A stretch of 64,000 nucleotides of DNA from Pedobacter cryoconitis (GTDB taxonomy: Bacteria > Bacteroidota > Bacteroidia > Sphingobacteriales > Sphingobacteriaceae), in the NCBI RefSeq assembly GCF_014200595.1, contig NZ_JACHCG010000001.1, forward strand, positions 930,001 through 994,000, in the 5' to 3' direction. The notes under the pieces are model-generated. The model did no database searches and was not told the DNA's origin. It saw only the letters and a list, made by a program, of their open reading frames with translations. This document shows positions 53,762 through 63,522 of this stretch, piece after piece. Numbering within the stretch: position 1 is the first letter of the stretch; the number at the start of each line of letters is the position of its first letter. A program made the translations under genes and the position numbers.

Positions 53762-56428
53762 ATGAGCTTTATAACTGATAAACAAACGATCGATGATTTG
53801 AATATCTTCTCCAGGTCCGGGAGTGATTCAATCTACTATATTTTTAATAAAACCTATACTCAGGGTGGGGCGGTACTGCTGGAACACCTGTTTCGGAATC
53901 CGCTTTCGGATGAAAAAATGATCAATGAAAGAGTAGCTGTTCTGCGATATTTTCAAGAAAATAAAACTGTTTTTCCTTTACAGGGAAACCGTTTTGAAGA
54001 AGCCGAAAGGTACCTTGCTAATACCGATCCGCGCAGTCGCCTTTCTAATCAGGGATTCAGTATGGCAGACTTTAAGGCCGCCGGAGAAAGTGTAACTGCA
54101 TTAACGGAGATTCTACAGGGCTTAAAAAGCTTTATGCTGGAAATTCAACCAAGAGTACCGCAAAATCCATATGGCAAAGAAGTAGCAAAAATCCTTGAAT
54201 TGTTGAATTCCAGAGCATTGGAAATCATCTTTACAGACCATGGTAAAGGAAAAATCTCATCCGGTAAAATTGTAGAATACGACAATATTTTACGCTTTCA
54301 GCAACGTCCGCTGCTGGAGAAAATCCTCCAGCACATCTATCACCTGGATGTTTATATTTCCATCGCCAGAGTGGCCCAGGAAAGGGGGTATATATTTGCT
54401 ACTGCGCTCAAGCGTGATGCCAACCGGTTAAAGTTGAAAGGTTTAGGCCATCCTCTGTTGAATAAACCAGTGACTAATGCTTTGGAGATGACACCAGATA
54501 GCAATATTGTTTTCCTGACCGGGGCGAATATGGCGGGCAAGTCTACCTTTATGAAATCACTCAGCATTGCGATGTACCTCGCGCACCTGGGTTTTCCGGT
54601 TGCAGCGGAGCAAATGGAGTTCTCGGTATGTGATGGTATGTACACCACTATTAATTTGCCGGATAACCTGGCCATGGGAGCCAGTCATTTCTATGCAGAG
54701 GTATTGAGGGTGAAAAAAGTAGCGGTTGAACTTGGGGCAGGAAAGAACTTGTTTGTCGTTTTTGATGAGTTATTTCGTGGAACCAATGTAAAGGATGCCT
54801 ATGAAGGTACCATTGCCATTATGGAAGCTTTTGCCAGTAAGCCACATTCATTATTTGTAATTTCTACACACATTATGGAAGCCGGGGTTGTGTTGCAGCA
54901 GAAATGCAGCAACATGATCTTTCGCTATTTGCCTACCCGGATGGAGAATGGCAAACCTGTTTATACCTATACGCTAACCGAAGGGATTACCGACGACAGG
55001 CATGGAATGATCATCATCAATAATGAAGGTGTATTGGAACTGATCAGCGATAGAAAACAAGCAAAAAACACACAGACTAATCTAAGTGCAGATAAGCAAA
55101 CTATTGAGGATCTGAATTTGCAGGGAAAGTTTAAACAGCAATCTATTTACAGTCTGTTCAATCGTCTGCAAACCAGAGGTGGGGAAAAGATACTGGAAGC
55201 TATGTTCGCGCAACCTTTGAATCAGCCAGAACTGATCAATAAACGCAGTGCTTTATTCGCGTTTTTTCAGCAGCATCAGGTAATTTTTCCAGTGATCCGA
55301 TCTCAGATAGAGTCGATGGAAGATTACCTGGCAGGCGGAGCAGGTGCTGCATTGCCAAGAGTAGCATGGGGGATTTTTATTAAAAAATTCCAGCAAACGC
55401 TTTTCCACAGTGCTGAATTGTTGCAATTACAAGCCGGACAATCGGTCACTATTGAAGTTTTACAGGCATTTCAGGTGTTCTTTTCAGAACTGAAAGCCCA
55501 ACCAGGAATAGAGGTTTACCAGAATGACCTGAGTAAAGCAATAAACATCCTCCAGGATTCCAGACTTCAGGGTATTTTAAGTCAAGCAGAAGAGCAACCT
55601 TCTTTAATACAGCTGATTAAAAATGACTATGTGATCCGTCATGCGATGATGAATCAGATGGAAACTTTGTTAAAACTTATTTATGAGCTTGACGTATTTG
55701 CAGGTGTGGCAGCGGTTGCTGTTGAGCATGATTTTGTGTATGCAAAAGCATTGCCTGCCGATCAGATGGTCTTGAATATGCAAGGTTTCCGCCATCCGGG
55801 ATTGAGAAATGGTATAGCCAATAACCTGCATTTAACTAAAGACCGTAATGTGCTGTTTTTAACTGGTGCAAACATGGCCGGGAAATCTACCTTCATGAAA
55901 TCAATGGGGATTGCAGTTTACCTTGCTCATATGGGCTTCCCGGTAGCAGCCAAAAATATGGAGTTTTCAGTGAAAGATGGTTTATTCTCTTCCATCAACG
56001 TTTCTGATAATCTGGATATGGGTTACAGTCATTTTTATGCAGAAGTATTGCGTACCAAAACCGTGGCCAAAGCAGTTAACGAATCCCTGGATCTTTACGT
56101 CTTGTTTGATGAGTTATTTAAAGGTACGAATGTAAAAGATGCTTATGATGCCACGTTGGCGGTCACTAAAGCTTTTGCCGAAAACAGGAACAGTTTTTTT
56201 GTCGTTTCTACACACATTATTGAAGTAGGCGAAGCTTTAGGGAAATTGTGTGATAACCTGCAATTCTCCTTCCTGCCTACTGTGATGAAAGATGGCATAC
56301 CGACCTATCCATATACATTGGCTTCCGGTATTACGACCGACCGGCAGGGAATGATCATCATTGAAAATGAAAAGATCGTGGATATCATTCAAGCAAACGA
56401 TCCGGTAACAACTAAAACTCCTTTATAA
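53762..56428 (+). CDS. Double MutS-type ATPase (two fused MutS core modules)
   Basis: 888 residues made of two tandem copies of about 440. Each copy starts with DKQTI(D/E)DLN, has a helical lever-like region, and a MutS ATPase with Walker A GANMAGKST (about 253 and 702), the FDELFRGTNVKDAYE / FDELFKGTNVKDAYD Walker B and signature, and the STHI switch His. The N-terminal mismatch-recognition domain of true MutS and the MutS2 Smr domain are both missing. MutS proteins dimerise through these ATPases, so the fusion is probably an internal dimer. It starts 2 nt after the permease gene and is surely co-expressed. A role in DNA repair is doubtful. Confidence 0.88.
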   Translation: MSFITDKQTIDDLNIFSRSGSDSIYYIFNKTYTQGGAVLLEHLFRNPLSDEKMINERVAVLRYFQENKTVFPLQGNRFEEAERYLANTDPRSRLSNQGFSMADFKAAGESVTALTEILQGLKSFMLEIQPRVPQNPYGKEVAKILELLNSRALEIIFTDHGKGKISSGKIVEYDNILRFQQRPLLEKILQHIYHLDVYISIARVAQERGYIFATALKRDANRLKLKGLGHPLLNKPVTNALEMTPDSNIVFLTGANMAGKSTFMKSLSIAMYLAHLGFPVAAEQMEFSVCDGMYTTINLPDNLAMGASHFYAEVLRVKKVAVELGAGKNLFVVFDELFRGTNVKDAYEGTIAIMEAFASKPHSLFVISTHIMEAGVVLQQKCSNMIFRYLPTRMENGKPVYTYTLTEGITDDRHGMIIINNEGVLELISDRKQAKNTQTNLSADKQTIEDLNLQGKFKQQSIYSLFNRLQTRGGEKILEAMFAQPLNQPELINKRSALFAFFQQHQVIFPVIRSQIESMEDYLAGGAGAALPRVAWGIFIKKFQQTLFHSAELLQLQAGQSVTIEVLQAFQVFFSELKAQPGIEVYQNDLSKAINILQDSRLQGILSQAEEQPSLIQLIKNDYVIRHAMMNQMETLLKLIYELDVFAGVAAVAVEHDFVYAKALPADQMVLNMQGFRHPGLRNGIANNLHLTKDRNVLFLTGANMAGKSTFMKSMGIAVYLAHMGFPVAAKNMEFSVKDGLFSSINVSDNLDMGYSHFYAEVLRTKTVAKAVNESLDLYVLFDELFKGTNVKDAYDATLAVTKAFAENRNSFFVVSTHIIEVGEALGKLCDNLQFSFLPTVMKDGIPTYPYTLASGITTDRQGMIIIENEKIVDIIQANDPVTTKTPL

Positions 56429-56435
56429 ATATATC

Positions 56436-59219
56436 ATGTTCATCAAATATAAATATTTAAGCTTTTTATTTCTTATGGCGCTTTGCATCCCTTTTGCTTG
56501 TAAAACGAGTCAGGATGCACAGCCGTTGCTATTGGATCCCGAAGTAAGAATGGGTAAGCTGCCTAATGGTTTTACCTATTACATCCGTAAAAATAAAACA
56601 CCGGAAAAACGGGTGACCATGTATCTGGCTAATAAAGTTGGTTCTATTCTGGAAACAGATCAGCAAAGGGGGATAGCTCATTTTGTAGAGCACATGAACT
56701 TTAATGGAACCAAACATTTCCCTAAAAAAGAACTCTCCAATTACCTGGAAAAATCAGGAGTGCGTTTTGGTGCTGATATCAATGCGAATACTGGTTTTGA
56801 TGAAACCGTGTATCAGCTACCTTTACCTTCGGATAACCCGGAATTATTGGCCAATGGCTTGCAAATCATGCGTGACTGGGCGCAGGATGCCAATATGGAA
56901 GCGGAAGACGTAGAACGTGAACGTCGCGTGATCCTGGAAGAAAAACGCTTCCGGCAGGGAATTACACAACGCCTTCAGGAAAAGAGCGTTCCCTTTTATA
57001 CTAATAATTCCCGTTATGGCTTGCGTTTGCCTATCGGAACAGAAGAAGTGTTGTTAAAGGCTACACCAGAACAAATCCGTAGTTTCTATAAGACTTGGTA
57101 TCGCCCGGATCTTCAGGCTATTTTGGTAGTAGGAGATATTGATGTGAATCAAATGGAGAAGAAGATCAAAGCGAAATTCTCAGACCTTCATAATCCGGAG
57201 AAAGAGAAAGAACGCCCTGTTTATCGGGTCAGTCTGACCGGTAAAAACCAATATATGCAGTTTCTGGATTCAGAATTTACTGGAATCTCCATAGAAATTA
57301 TAAAGAAACAGCTGGCAGACACCATTCTTACGACAGCAGATTACCGTGCGAACCTCAAAAATAAATTGTTGGCAGAGCTAGTGAGTATCCGGTTTAGAAG
57401 GCTTCCTATTGTCGGTTTTGCACCTTTGTCGGGTGGGTTAACTTCTTTTTCTGTGAACTTGACAACTAAACCAGCAGAGACGGAGCAAGCATTGAAAAGT
57501 GTATGGCTGGAACTTCGCCGGATGGAGGAACAGGGTTTTACAAAAGGAGAACTGGAGAGGGTTAAGAAAGCTTATCAGTTTCAAATGGATGAAACTTTGA
57601 AAGAAAAAGATAAGACTGCTTCAGAAGTGCTGATCAAACCTTATCTGCAACATTTTTTAACCGGTAATGCGGCGCCTGGTATCAATAAAGAGGCAGAACT
57701 GACTAAAGAATTACTTTCTGAGGTAACGCTGAATGAAATTAATGAGCTGATGAAGGAATATATGAAAGCTAAAGATCGCGACATCATCGCGAAATCATCA
57801 GCGTATAATAAATCATTTCTTCCAGATGAAGCGACCTTACTTAAATGGCTGGAAAATGTGTATGCGCAAAGTCTGCCACCAATGGAAGAAGACGAAATGG
57901 AACTTCCTTTGCTTAAAAAAGAACCTGTCCCAGGAAAGATCAGTGCTGTAGAAGAGATCAAACAAGCCGGTATTCAAAAGATCAGTCTGAGCAATGGCAT
58001 GACGGTGTTATTGAAAAGAACAGACTTTCAGAATGATCAGATTCTATTTAAAGGTTTGGCTGAAGGAGGAACTTCTTTATCCGGCGATGCAGATTATGAA
58101 AGTGCACTCAATGCCGCAAATATCATTGCTGCTGCGGGTGCTGGTAATTATGATGCTTTACAGTTGGACAAATTTATGACCGGAAGAAAGGTTCAGCTGA
58201 GTCCTTTTATATTGGATCAGTACCAGGGGTTCAATGGCAGTACGACTAAAGAAGACCTGCCAGCTGCATTGGAATTGCTGCATGCTTATTTTACAGAACC
58301 TCGTAAAGATGAAGAATCCTATCAGACACTTTTAGGAAGGGCTAAAGAACAGCTAATCAATAAAGAGGATAATCGCAGCCAGATATTTATGGACACAGTG
58401 AACCTGGTGTTGGGAAATTATCATTTGCGTAAAAAGCCACAAAGCATCAGTCGTTTATCAGCGATCAAGCTTGATCGGGCCTTTGAGATTTATAAAGAAC
58501 GATTTGCGAATGCAGCTGCTTTTACCTTCCTTTTTGTAGGAAATATAGAGGTTGAAAAAGTTAAACCACTATTGGAAAAATATCTGGGCTCGCTGCCTTC
58601 GAAAGGATCTGTTGAGCCGGCTAAGGATCTTGGAATTAACATTCCTGCGGGCCGGATTTCTAAAACTGTGTATAAAGGCACAGAACAGAAGTCAAGTATA
58701 GTTCTTGCATATTCAGGTGATTTCGACTACAATTTTGAGAATACAATTAAGATGAATGCGATTGCTGATGCCTTGAAAATCAGCCTTACTCAGCGTCTTC
58801 GTGATCAGGAGGGAGGGACCTATACCCCGAATGTACAATTGAGTTTATCTAAATATCCGAAAAGACGGTTTGCAATGATCGTTTCATTTGACTGTGCCCC
58901 AAAGAATGCAGAGAAGCTGACTGCTTCCGTACAGGATGAACTGAACAAAATGAGAACATCAGGTCCTTCCATGGAAAACCTACAGAAGTTTAAGGCAGCG
59001 CGTAAAGCCGGACTGGAAACAGGTGCTAAGAACAATGAGTTCTGGATGGATTACCTGGCTTCGCAGTTGATGAATAAAGAACCTTTAACACAGCTCTATG
59101 ATTATGATGCGGCTTTAAATGGTATCAGCACAAAGTCAGTTCAGGAAGCTGCTGTAAAATACATTCAGGATAAAAATTATGTGAAACTGGTTTTAATGCC
59201 TGAAAAAACTAACCCTTGA
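56436..59219 (+). CDS. M16 family zinc metalloprotease (insulinase/PqqL-like)
   Basis: 927 residues. The inverted zinc motif HFVEH is at 82-86 (HxxEH) with the distal Glu in RERRVILEEKRF. Two pairs of M16 domains fill the chain, the second half being an inactive M16 repeat (ISLSNGMTVLLKRTDFQNDQ). The N-terminus MFIKYKYLSFLFLMALCIPFACKTS is a signal with a Cys suited to lipid anchoring. PqqL-like enzymes degrade peptides in the periplasm after import. It starts 7 nt after the MutS-like gene. Likely job: cutting peptides brought in by SusCD, by inference. Confidence 0.9.
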   Translation: MFIKYKYLSFLFLMALCIPFACKTSQDAQPLLLDPEVRMGKLPNGFTYYIRKNKTPEKRVTMYLANKVGSILETDQQRGIAHFVEHMNFNGTKHFPKKELSNYLEKSGVRFGADINANTGFDETVYQLPLPSDNPELLANGLQIMRDWAQDANMEAEDVERERRVILEEKRFRQGITQRLQEKSVPFYTNNSRYGLRLPIGTEEVLLKATPEQIRSFYKTWYRPDLQAILVVGDIDVNQMEKKIKAKFSDLHNPEKEKERPVYRVSLTGKNQYMQFLDSEFTGISIEIIKKQLADTILTTADYRANLKNKLLAELVSIRFRRLPIVGFAPLSGGLTSFSVNLTTKPAETEQALKSVWLELRRMEEQGFTKGELERVKKAYQFQMDETLKEKDKTASEVLIKPYLQHFLTGNAAPGINKEAELTKELLSEVTLNEINELMKEYMKAKDRDIIAKSSAYNKSFLPDEATLLKWLENVYAQSLPPMEEDEMELPLLKKEPVPGKISAVEEIKQAGIQKISLSNGMTVLLKRTDFQNDQILFKGLAEGGTSLSGDADYESALNAANIIAAAGAGNYDALQLDKFMTGRKVQLSPFILDQYQGFNGSTTKEDLPAALELLHAYFTEPRKDEESYQTLLGRAKEQLINKEDNRSQIFMDTVNLVLGNYHLRKKPQSISRLSAIKLDRAFEIYKERFANAAAFTFLFVGNIEVEKVKPLLEKYLGSLPSKGSVEPAKDLGINIPAGRISKTVYKGTEQKSSIVLAYSGDFDYNFENTIKMNAIADALKISLTQRLRDQEGGTYTPNVQLSLSKYPKRRFAMIVSFDCAPKNAEKLTASVQDELNKMRTSGPSMENLQKFKAARKAGLETGAKNNEFWMDYLASQLMNKEPLTQLYDYDAALNGISTKSVQEAAVKYIQDKNYVKLVLMPEKTNP

Positions 59220-59229
59220 TTATAGACAT

Positions 59230-61518
59230 ATGAAGAAAATAATACAAATAGCCAGGCTGGAACTCAGCCTGCTATTTTATTCACCGATTGCCTGGCTGAT
59301 GTTACTCATCCTATTTATACAAATGACTATGGACTTTACACCCAAATTACCTGAATTGGCACGCGGACAAACACTCAACGCGCTCACAGATAAGTTATTT
59401 GTAAACATAGAGTATGCGGGTGTCCTGAGTGCTGTTCTGGATAAATTGTACCTCTATATTCCTTTGATTACGATGGGCATCATCAGCAGGGAAACCAGCA
59501 GCGGGAGTATAAAATTACTGTATTCTTCTCCGGTGAAATTAAGCCATGTGGTTTACGGGAAGTTTTTATCCATGATGTTGTATAACCTGATGATTATGGC
59601 AGTGATTTGTCTTTTTGTGGTGATTGGAGCTATTTATATCCCTCATTTTGACTATCCGCATATTTTAGTTGCACTACTGGCCATTTATTTAATGCTCAAT
59701 ACTTTTGCAGCCATAGGGATTTTTGTATCCAGCTTAACTACTTATCAGGCAGTGGCTGCGATCAGTACTTTTGTCGTGCTCGCTTTCATGAATTATATCG
59801 GTAGAGTTGGACAAGGGATTGATTTTATCCGTGACCTGACTCATAGCCTTTCTATGCCGGATCGTACCGCACGTATGATGTCGGGATTGCTGAATAGCCG
59901 TGATGTCATTTATTACCTGGTGATTTCAGGGATTTTTCTTGCTTTAACAATTACTAAACTGGAATTGGAGCGGGTATCGAAAACAGTATTGCAACAAGTG
60001 ATGAAATATGGGCTGATTGTGTTGGTTGGTTTAACCATTACCTATATAAGTTCCCGTCAGCAGATGATTGGTTACTACGATGCGACGGCAACTCAACAAA
60101 ATACAATCAGTAAAAATACGCAGGAAATTCTCAAGAATATGGGTGATGAATCCGTGGAGATGACTGAATACGTGAATGGTCTGGAAGATTCTTATAACCA
60201 GGCAACGCCCAACAAGCGGATTGCAGACATTGCCCGTTGGGAACCTTATCTGCGCTTTAAACCTAATATTCAAATGAAATGGGTTTACTATTACGATAGC
60301 ATACCTGGGATCACCGAACAATTGAAACAGCAGAATTTCACTTTTAACCATTATGTGATGTTCATGTCCAACTTGATGAAACTTGACCTTCGTAAGTTTT
60401 TAACGCCCGCCGAAATCAAGCAGAAGATTAACCTGAAAGGAGAAAATGCACGCGTAGTGATGCAGCTAAAATATAAAGATAGAACAACTTTTTTAAGAAC
60501 ATTTTCTCCTGATAGTTATTTCTGGCCTAAAGAAGCAGAAACTGGTGCGGCACTAAAACGACTGATTGTAAAGGCTCCTAAAGTTGTTTTTGCAACGGAT
60601 GGGTATCAGCGCAGTATGGATAAAATTGGGGATAGAGATTATAAAACTTTGGCAAATACAAAGTTGAGCAGAGGTTCCATGGTCAATCAGGGATTTGATG
60701 TAGATAGTGTATCTTTAGAAAATGGGGAAATACCTGAAGGTATCGCTGCATTAGTAATTGCTGATCCTAAAGTCGCCTTTAGTCTGAGGGCGGTTGCTAA
60801 ACTTCAGAAATATATCGATCAAGGTGGGAATCTGATGGTTGCAGGAGAGATTGGTAAACAAGGTATCATCAATCCATTGCTGGAGTCCCTTGGGGTTAAA
60901 ATGTTGGATGGAACGCTTGTCCAACAGAGCAAAGACTATTCAAATGACCTGCTGATGCCAAATTTAGCTGCTGGTTCAGTGGCAATGATTCCGGAATTAC
61001 AACCTTACTATTTGAAGAAATGGATAGTGTCCATGCCAGGTGCCTCAGCCTTAAGCTATGATTCCAATGGCCCCTTTACTACTCATCCGCTATTGATGAC
61101 GAATCCGGAAAGCAGCTGGCTGAAAAAGGGTAAACTCGTTCTGGACTCGGCAACAGCTGTATTTGATGTTAAAGCTGGAGATCAGAAAGGTAGCTTTCCT
61201 GTCGCATTGATGCTCAGTAGAAACCGGAACAATAAAGAACAACGGATCATGGTGTCTGGGGATGCCGATTTTTTAAGCAATGCAGAATTGGCCAGGGTGA
61301 ACATGACCACTGTTAATGGAGGTTTTGCTCAGGGTATTTTCAAATGGTTTGCTTATGGCGAATTTCCAATAGATACAAGCAGGCCAGAGCCTAAAGACAA
61401 TGCAACAACGCTGACCAGGACCAGTGTAAAAGCGTTACAGATAATTTATTATGGCGTAATCCCAAGCATAATTTTTCTAATGGGAATGGTAATCCTCATT
61501 CGTAGAAAAGGTAAATAA
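59230..61518 (+). CDS. ABC-2 permease fused to a GldG-like periplasmic domain, copy 2
   Basis: 762 residues, same layout as the protein at 51450: six N-terminal membrane segments (IARLELSLLFYSPIAWLMLL; MGIISRETSSGSIKLLYSSP), a periplasmic GldG-like domain (VYYYDSIPGIT, ATDGYQRSMDKIGDRDYKTL, GGNLMVAGEIGKQ) and a final helix (VIPSIIFLMGMVILIRRKGK). The two copies are alike along the whole length, so they arose by duplication of the fused gene, and probably form a heterodimeric permease with one ATPase. It ends the operon, followed by a long palindrome. Confidence 0.85.
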   Translation: MKKIIQIARLELSLLFYSPIAWLMLLILFIQMTMDFTPKLPELARGQTLNALTDKLFVNIEYAGVLSAVLDKLYLYIPLITMGIISRETSSGSIKLLYSSPVKLSHVVYGKFLSMMLYNLMIMAVICLFVVIGAIYIPHFDYPHILVALLAIYLMLNTFAAIGIFVSSLTTYQAVAAISTFVVLAFMNYIGRVGQGIDFIRDLTHSLSMPDRTARMMSGLLNSRDVIYYLVISGIFLALTITKLELERVSKTVLQQVMKYGLIVLVGLTITYISSRQQMIGYYDATATQQNTISKNTQEILKNMGDESVEMTEYVNGLEDSYNQATPNKRIADIARWEPYLRFKPNIQMKWVYYYDSIPGITEQLKQQNFTFNHYVMFMSNLMKLDLRKFLTPAEIKQKINLKGENARVVMQLKYKDRTTFLRTFSPDSYFWPKEAETGAALKRLIVKAPKVVFATDGYQRSMDKIGDRDYKTLANTKLSRGSMVNQGFDVDSVSLENGEIPEGIAALVIADPKVAFSLRAVAKLQKYIDQGGNLMVAGEIGKQGIINPLLESLGVKMLDGTLVQQSKDYSNDLLMPNLAAGSVAMIPELQPYYLKKWIVSMPGASALSYDSNGPFTTHPLLMTNPESSWLKKGKLVLDSATAVFDVKAGDQKGSFPVALMLSRNRNNKEQRIMVSGDADFLSNAELARVNMTTVNGGFAQGIFKWFAYGEFPIDTSRPEPKDNATTLTRTSVKALQIIYYGVIPSIIFLMGMVILIRRKGK

Positions 61519-61624
61519 TACAGTTATTGAAATGTAGTGAAGCTGGCTAACAGTAAATAGGAGAACAGAATTTAAGATCATAAAACTGTAAACTGATTAT
61601 CATATAACGTTACATTGTAGCCAG

Positions 61625-61689
61625 GTTCTGTAGGGGTTGTGGTATATATTGAAGTACTACTTCAATATATACCACAACCCCTACAGAAC
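61625..61689. repeat. Perfect 32-bp inverted repeat
   Basis: Arms 61625-61656 and 61658-61689 are exactly complementary around a single central base (functional loop about TACTA). The outer end reads GTTCTGTAGGGGTTGTGG. It lies between the convergent permease (ends 61518) and CPBP genes. No T run follows on the plus side. Confidence 0.9.
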
Positions 61690-61697
61690 TTATTAGA

Positions 61698-62261
61698 TTA
61701 AAAGATAAATCGCTCCAGAGTTGCAATTAAATTTCCGGTTATATGCATAGTAGCCGATGTATAAATAGATTTGGTATATATCCTGGCGTATCCGTATAAA
61801 ATAGCGTCTCCAAAGGTTTGTACAATGTCTATGTACGAAGACTTGGTATTGAAATAAGTAAAATGGTGTAACAGAACAAAAATACAAGCTTGTACAAAGT
61901 TTGCCAAATGCAGGCTTTTAAACCATTTGATCATTAAATCGAAAATTCTCGCCCTAAAAAGTAATTCTTCAACTATAGGTCCTAATATCACAGCGCCCAT
62001 TACCAGGATTATAGACGGTGATAAGTGATGTCGCCATTTTTCAATTTCCAGGTTACCTGTCTTATGTAAAATAAGGTCTGTAATAACTGAGTAAATTAAA
62101 AACCCTCCGGCCCATATGAAATAGCTCTTGTAGGATACAGGCTTGTTCAGGTAAAAAGCTTGTGAACTTATTTTTTTGTTTCGGATTAGTGTTGTAATAA
62201 CAATAAGTACAATTATAAAGGGTAAAATTCTTAGAATAGCAGATCTGATTTCTTCACTCAT
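61698..62261 (-). CDS. CPBP-family intramembrane metalloprotease (CAAX/Abi)
   Basis: 187 residues with about five membrane segments. The family motifs are EELLFR (98-103, the EExxxR motif), LLHHFTYF (FxxxH-like) and a late His in ATMHITGN. In Bacteroidota such proteins cluster with peptide or bacteriocin genes and may process or give immunity to them, but single copies with no known role are frequent. Its position right after the operon with an ABC exporter and a peptidase is suggestive only, as it is on the opposite strand. Confidence 0.85.
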   Translation of the reverse strand: MSEEIRSAILRILPFIIVLIVITTLIRNKKISSQAFYLNKPVSYKSYFIWAGGFLIYSVITDLILHKTGNLEIEKWRHHLSPSIILVMGAVILGPIVEELLFRARIFDLMIKWFKSLHLANFVQACIFVLLHHFTYFNTKSSYIDIVQTFGDAILYGYARIYTKSIYTSATMHITGNLIATLERFIF

Positions 62262-62849
62262 GAGTATTTATTATAAGTTGTTTAATAAAGATTTATTGCT
62301 TGGAAATCAACATGATAATTCCTTGTTCCGGTAAAAGTATGATTTTTGATATTTAAATATTTCAGTTTCAAATGAAACGTTCACCTCAGGCAATCGTCAT
62401 TTGGTGTAATAATAAACGTAATTATTTTTTTATTATTTAACTTTAATGCATCTATTGGTTATTGAGGTTAATTATTGTTTTCTTGAAAGTTATAAAAAAA
62501 AATATCATTCTTGTAAGTGGTTGATCCTGTATGTTTCTGATAAATATAAAGCTTAAAGATAATTTACGAGCAATGATAGTTTTAAAGCTTTTTTAATTGT
62601 TGAAATCTTCTGGATTGTATTAAATTAATATGAATTATTACTAATATTTTATGTTTTTTAATAGCATCTGGAAGTTGCTGAATATTAAAAATTTTAAGCA
62701 CTCAACTATAATTAGGAGCCATTATAAACTGTTTTCTGACTTGTTTTTATTCCTGTTGATATAATCAATTAATGATATTAGGTTGATTTTATATTAATAT
62801 GTGTTGCTTTATTTTATATAAAATTTTAATAAAATAAATTGTTTCATGT
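62262..62849. other. Very AT-rich gene-free stretch
   Basis: 588 nt with no supported gene, hairpin or repeat. Base composition is visibly more AT-rich than the surroundings, with many A and T runs. It must hold the divergent promoters of the CPBP and sigma genes, but no single site stands out. Confidence 0.6.
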
Positions 62850-63476
62850 ATGGTGAGATTAAAAGGGAGCGATCTAAAACATATCTGGAAATCTTTTACA
62901 ATAGCAGAGAGAGAAGGCGATTTTTATACAATATATTCGCATTATCATCATTATCTTAGTTTAATAGGGTATAAGCGTAGTTTTCGTGAAGACTCAGTTA
63001 ATGATGCGATTAATGATGTTTTCTTGTATCTATGGGAAAATAAATCTGCTCTTCAGAATGTTAACAATCATCATAATTATATTGTAACCTGTTTTTTGAG
63101 AAAATTATATCGCAAAAGTATAATTGATCCGGAAGAAGTGACCGGCTTGCTTGATGTACCTATTGCACTCCTATCTCCCTCTGTAGAAGATCAATATATC
63201 CAAAAAGGTGTGAGTGCTACAGTGATTCAGATCGTTAAAAATCACATCAACCAGCTTGCTGACAAACAGCGGAACATGGTTTATCAGAAATTTTATCTTG
63301 GTTTATCTTATCAGGAAATAGCAATTGCGAACAAGGTTTCTATCAATACCGTTTACAATACTATTTATAAGGCGATTGATAAACTGAAATCGACAATTAC
63401 TAAAGAGCAGGAGGCCTATCTTTTGATCGCAATCGGCACAATGATTTTATTTTTATTATTTTTTCAAATACACTAG
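62850..63476 (+). CDS. ECF-type RNA polymerase sigma factor, divergent
   Basis: 208 residues. Region 2 is recognisable as FYTIYSHYHHYLSLIGYKR and DAINDVFLYLWENKSAL; region 4 as LADKQRNMVYQKFYLGLSYQEIAIANKVSINTVYNTIYKAIDKLK. It resembles the sigma factors that control SusCD loci. A C-terminal hydrophobic tail (YLLIAIGTMILFLLFFQIH) could be a membrane anchor. The following gene, 46 nt downstream, is a membrane anti-sigma candidate, and a receptor gene is expected beyond the window edge. Confidence 0.85.
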   Translation: MVRLKGSDLKHIWKSFTIAEREGDFYTIYSHYHHYLSLIGYKRSFREDSVNDAINDVFLYLWENKSALQNVNNHHNYIVTCFLRKLYRKSIIDPEEVTGLLDVPIALLSPSVEDQYIQKGVSATVIQIVKNHINQLADKQRNMVYQKFYLGLSYQEIAIANKVSINTVYNTIYKAIDKLKSTITKEQEAYLLIAIGTMILFLLFFQIH

Positions 63477-63522
63477 TGAAAAAATAAAGTTTTCTGCTCT
63501 ATTAAGAAAAATAATTAATCAG

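Noticed and set aside
53762..56428. Housekeeping MutS or MutS2
   Set aside because: Mismatch-recognition and Smr domains are absent, the ATPase core is duplicated, and the gene is embedded in a membrane-transport operon.
50512..61518. A true gliding-motility gld operon
   Set aside because: Only GldA/F/G-type ABC parts are present; no gldB, gldD, gldH-N or spr genes, and the neighbours are Sus, MutS-like and M16 genes.
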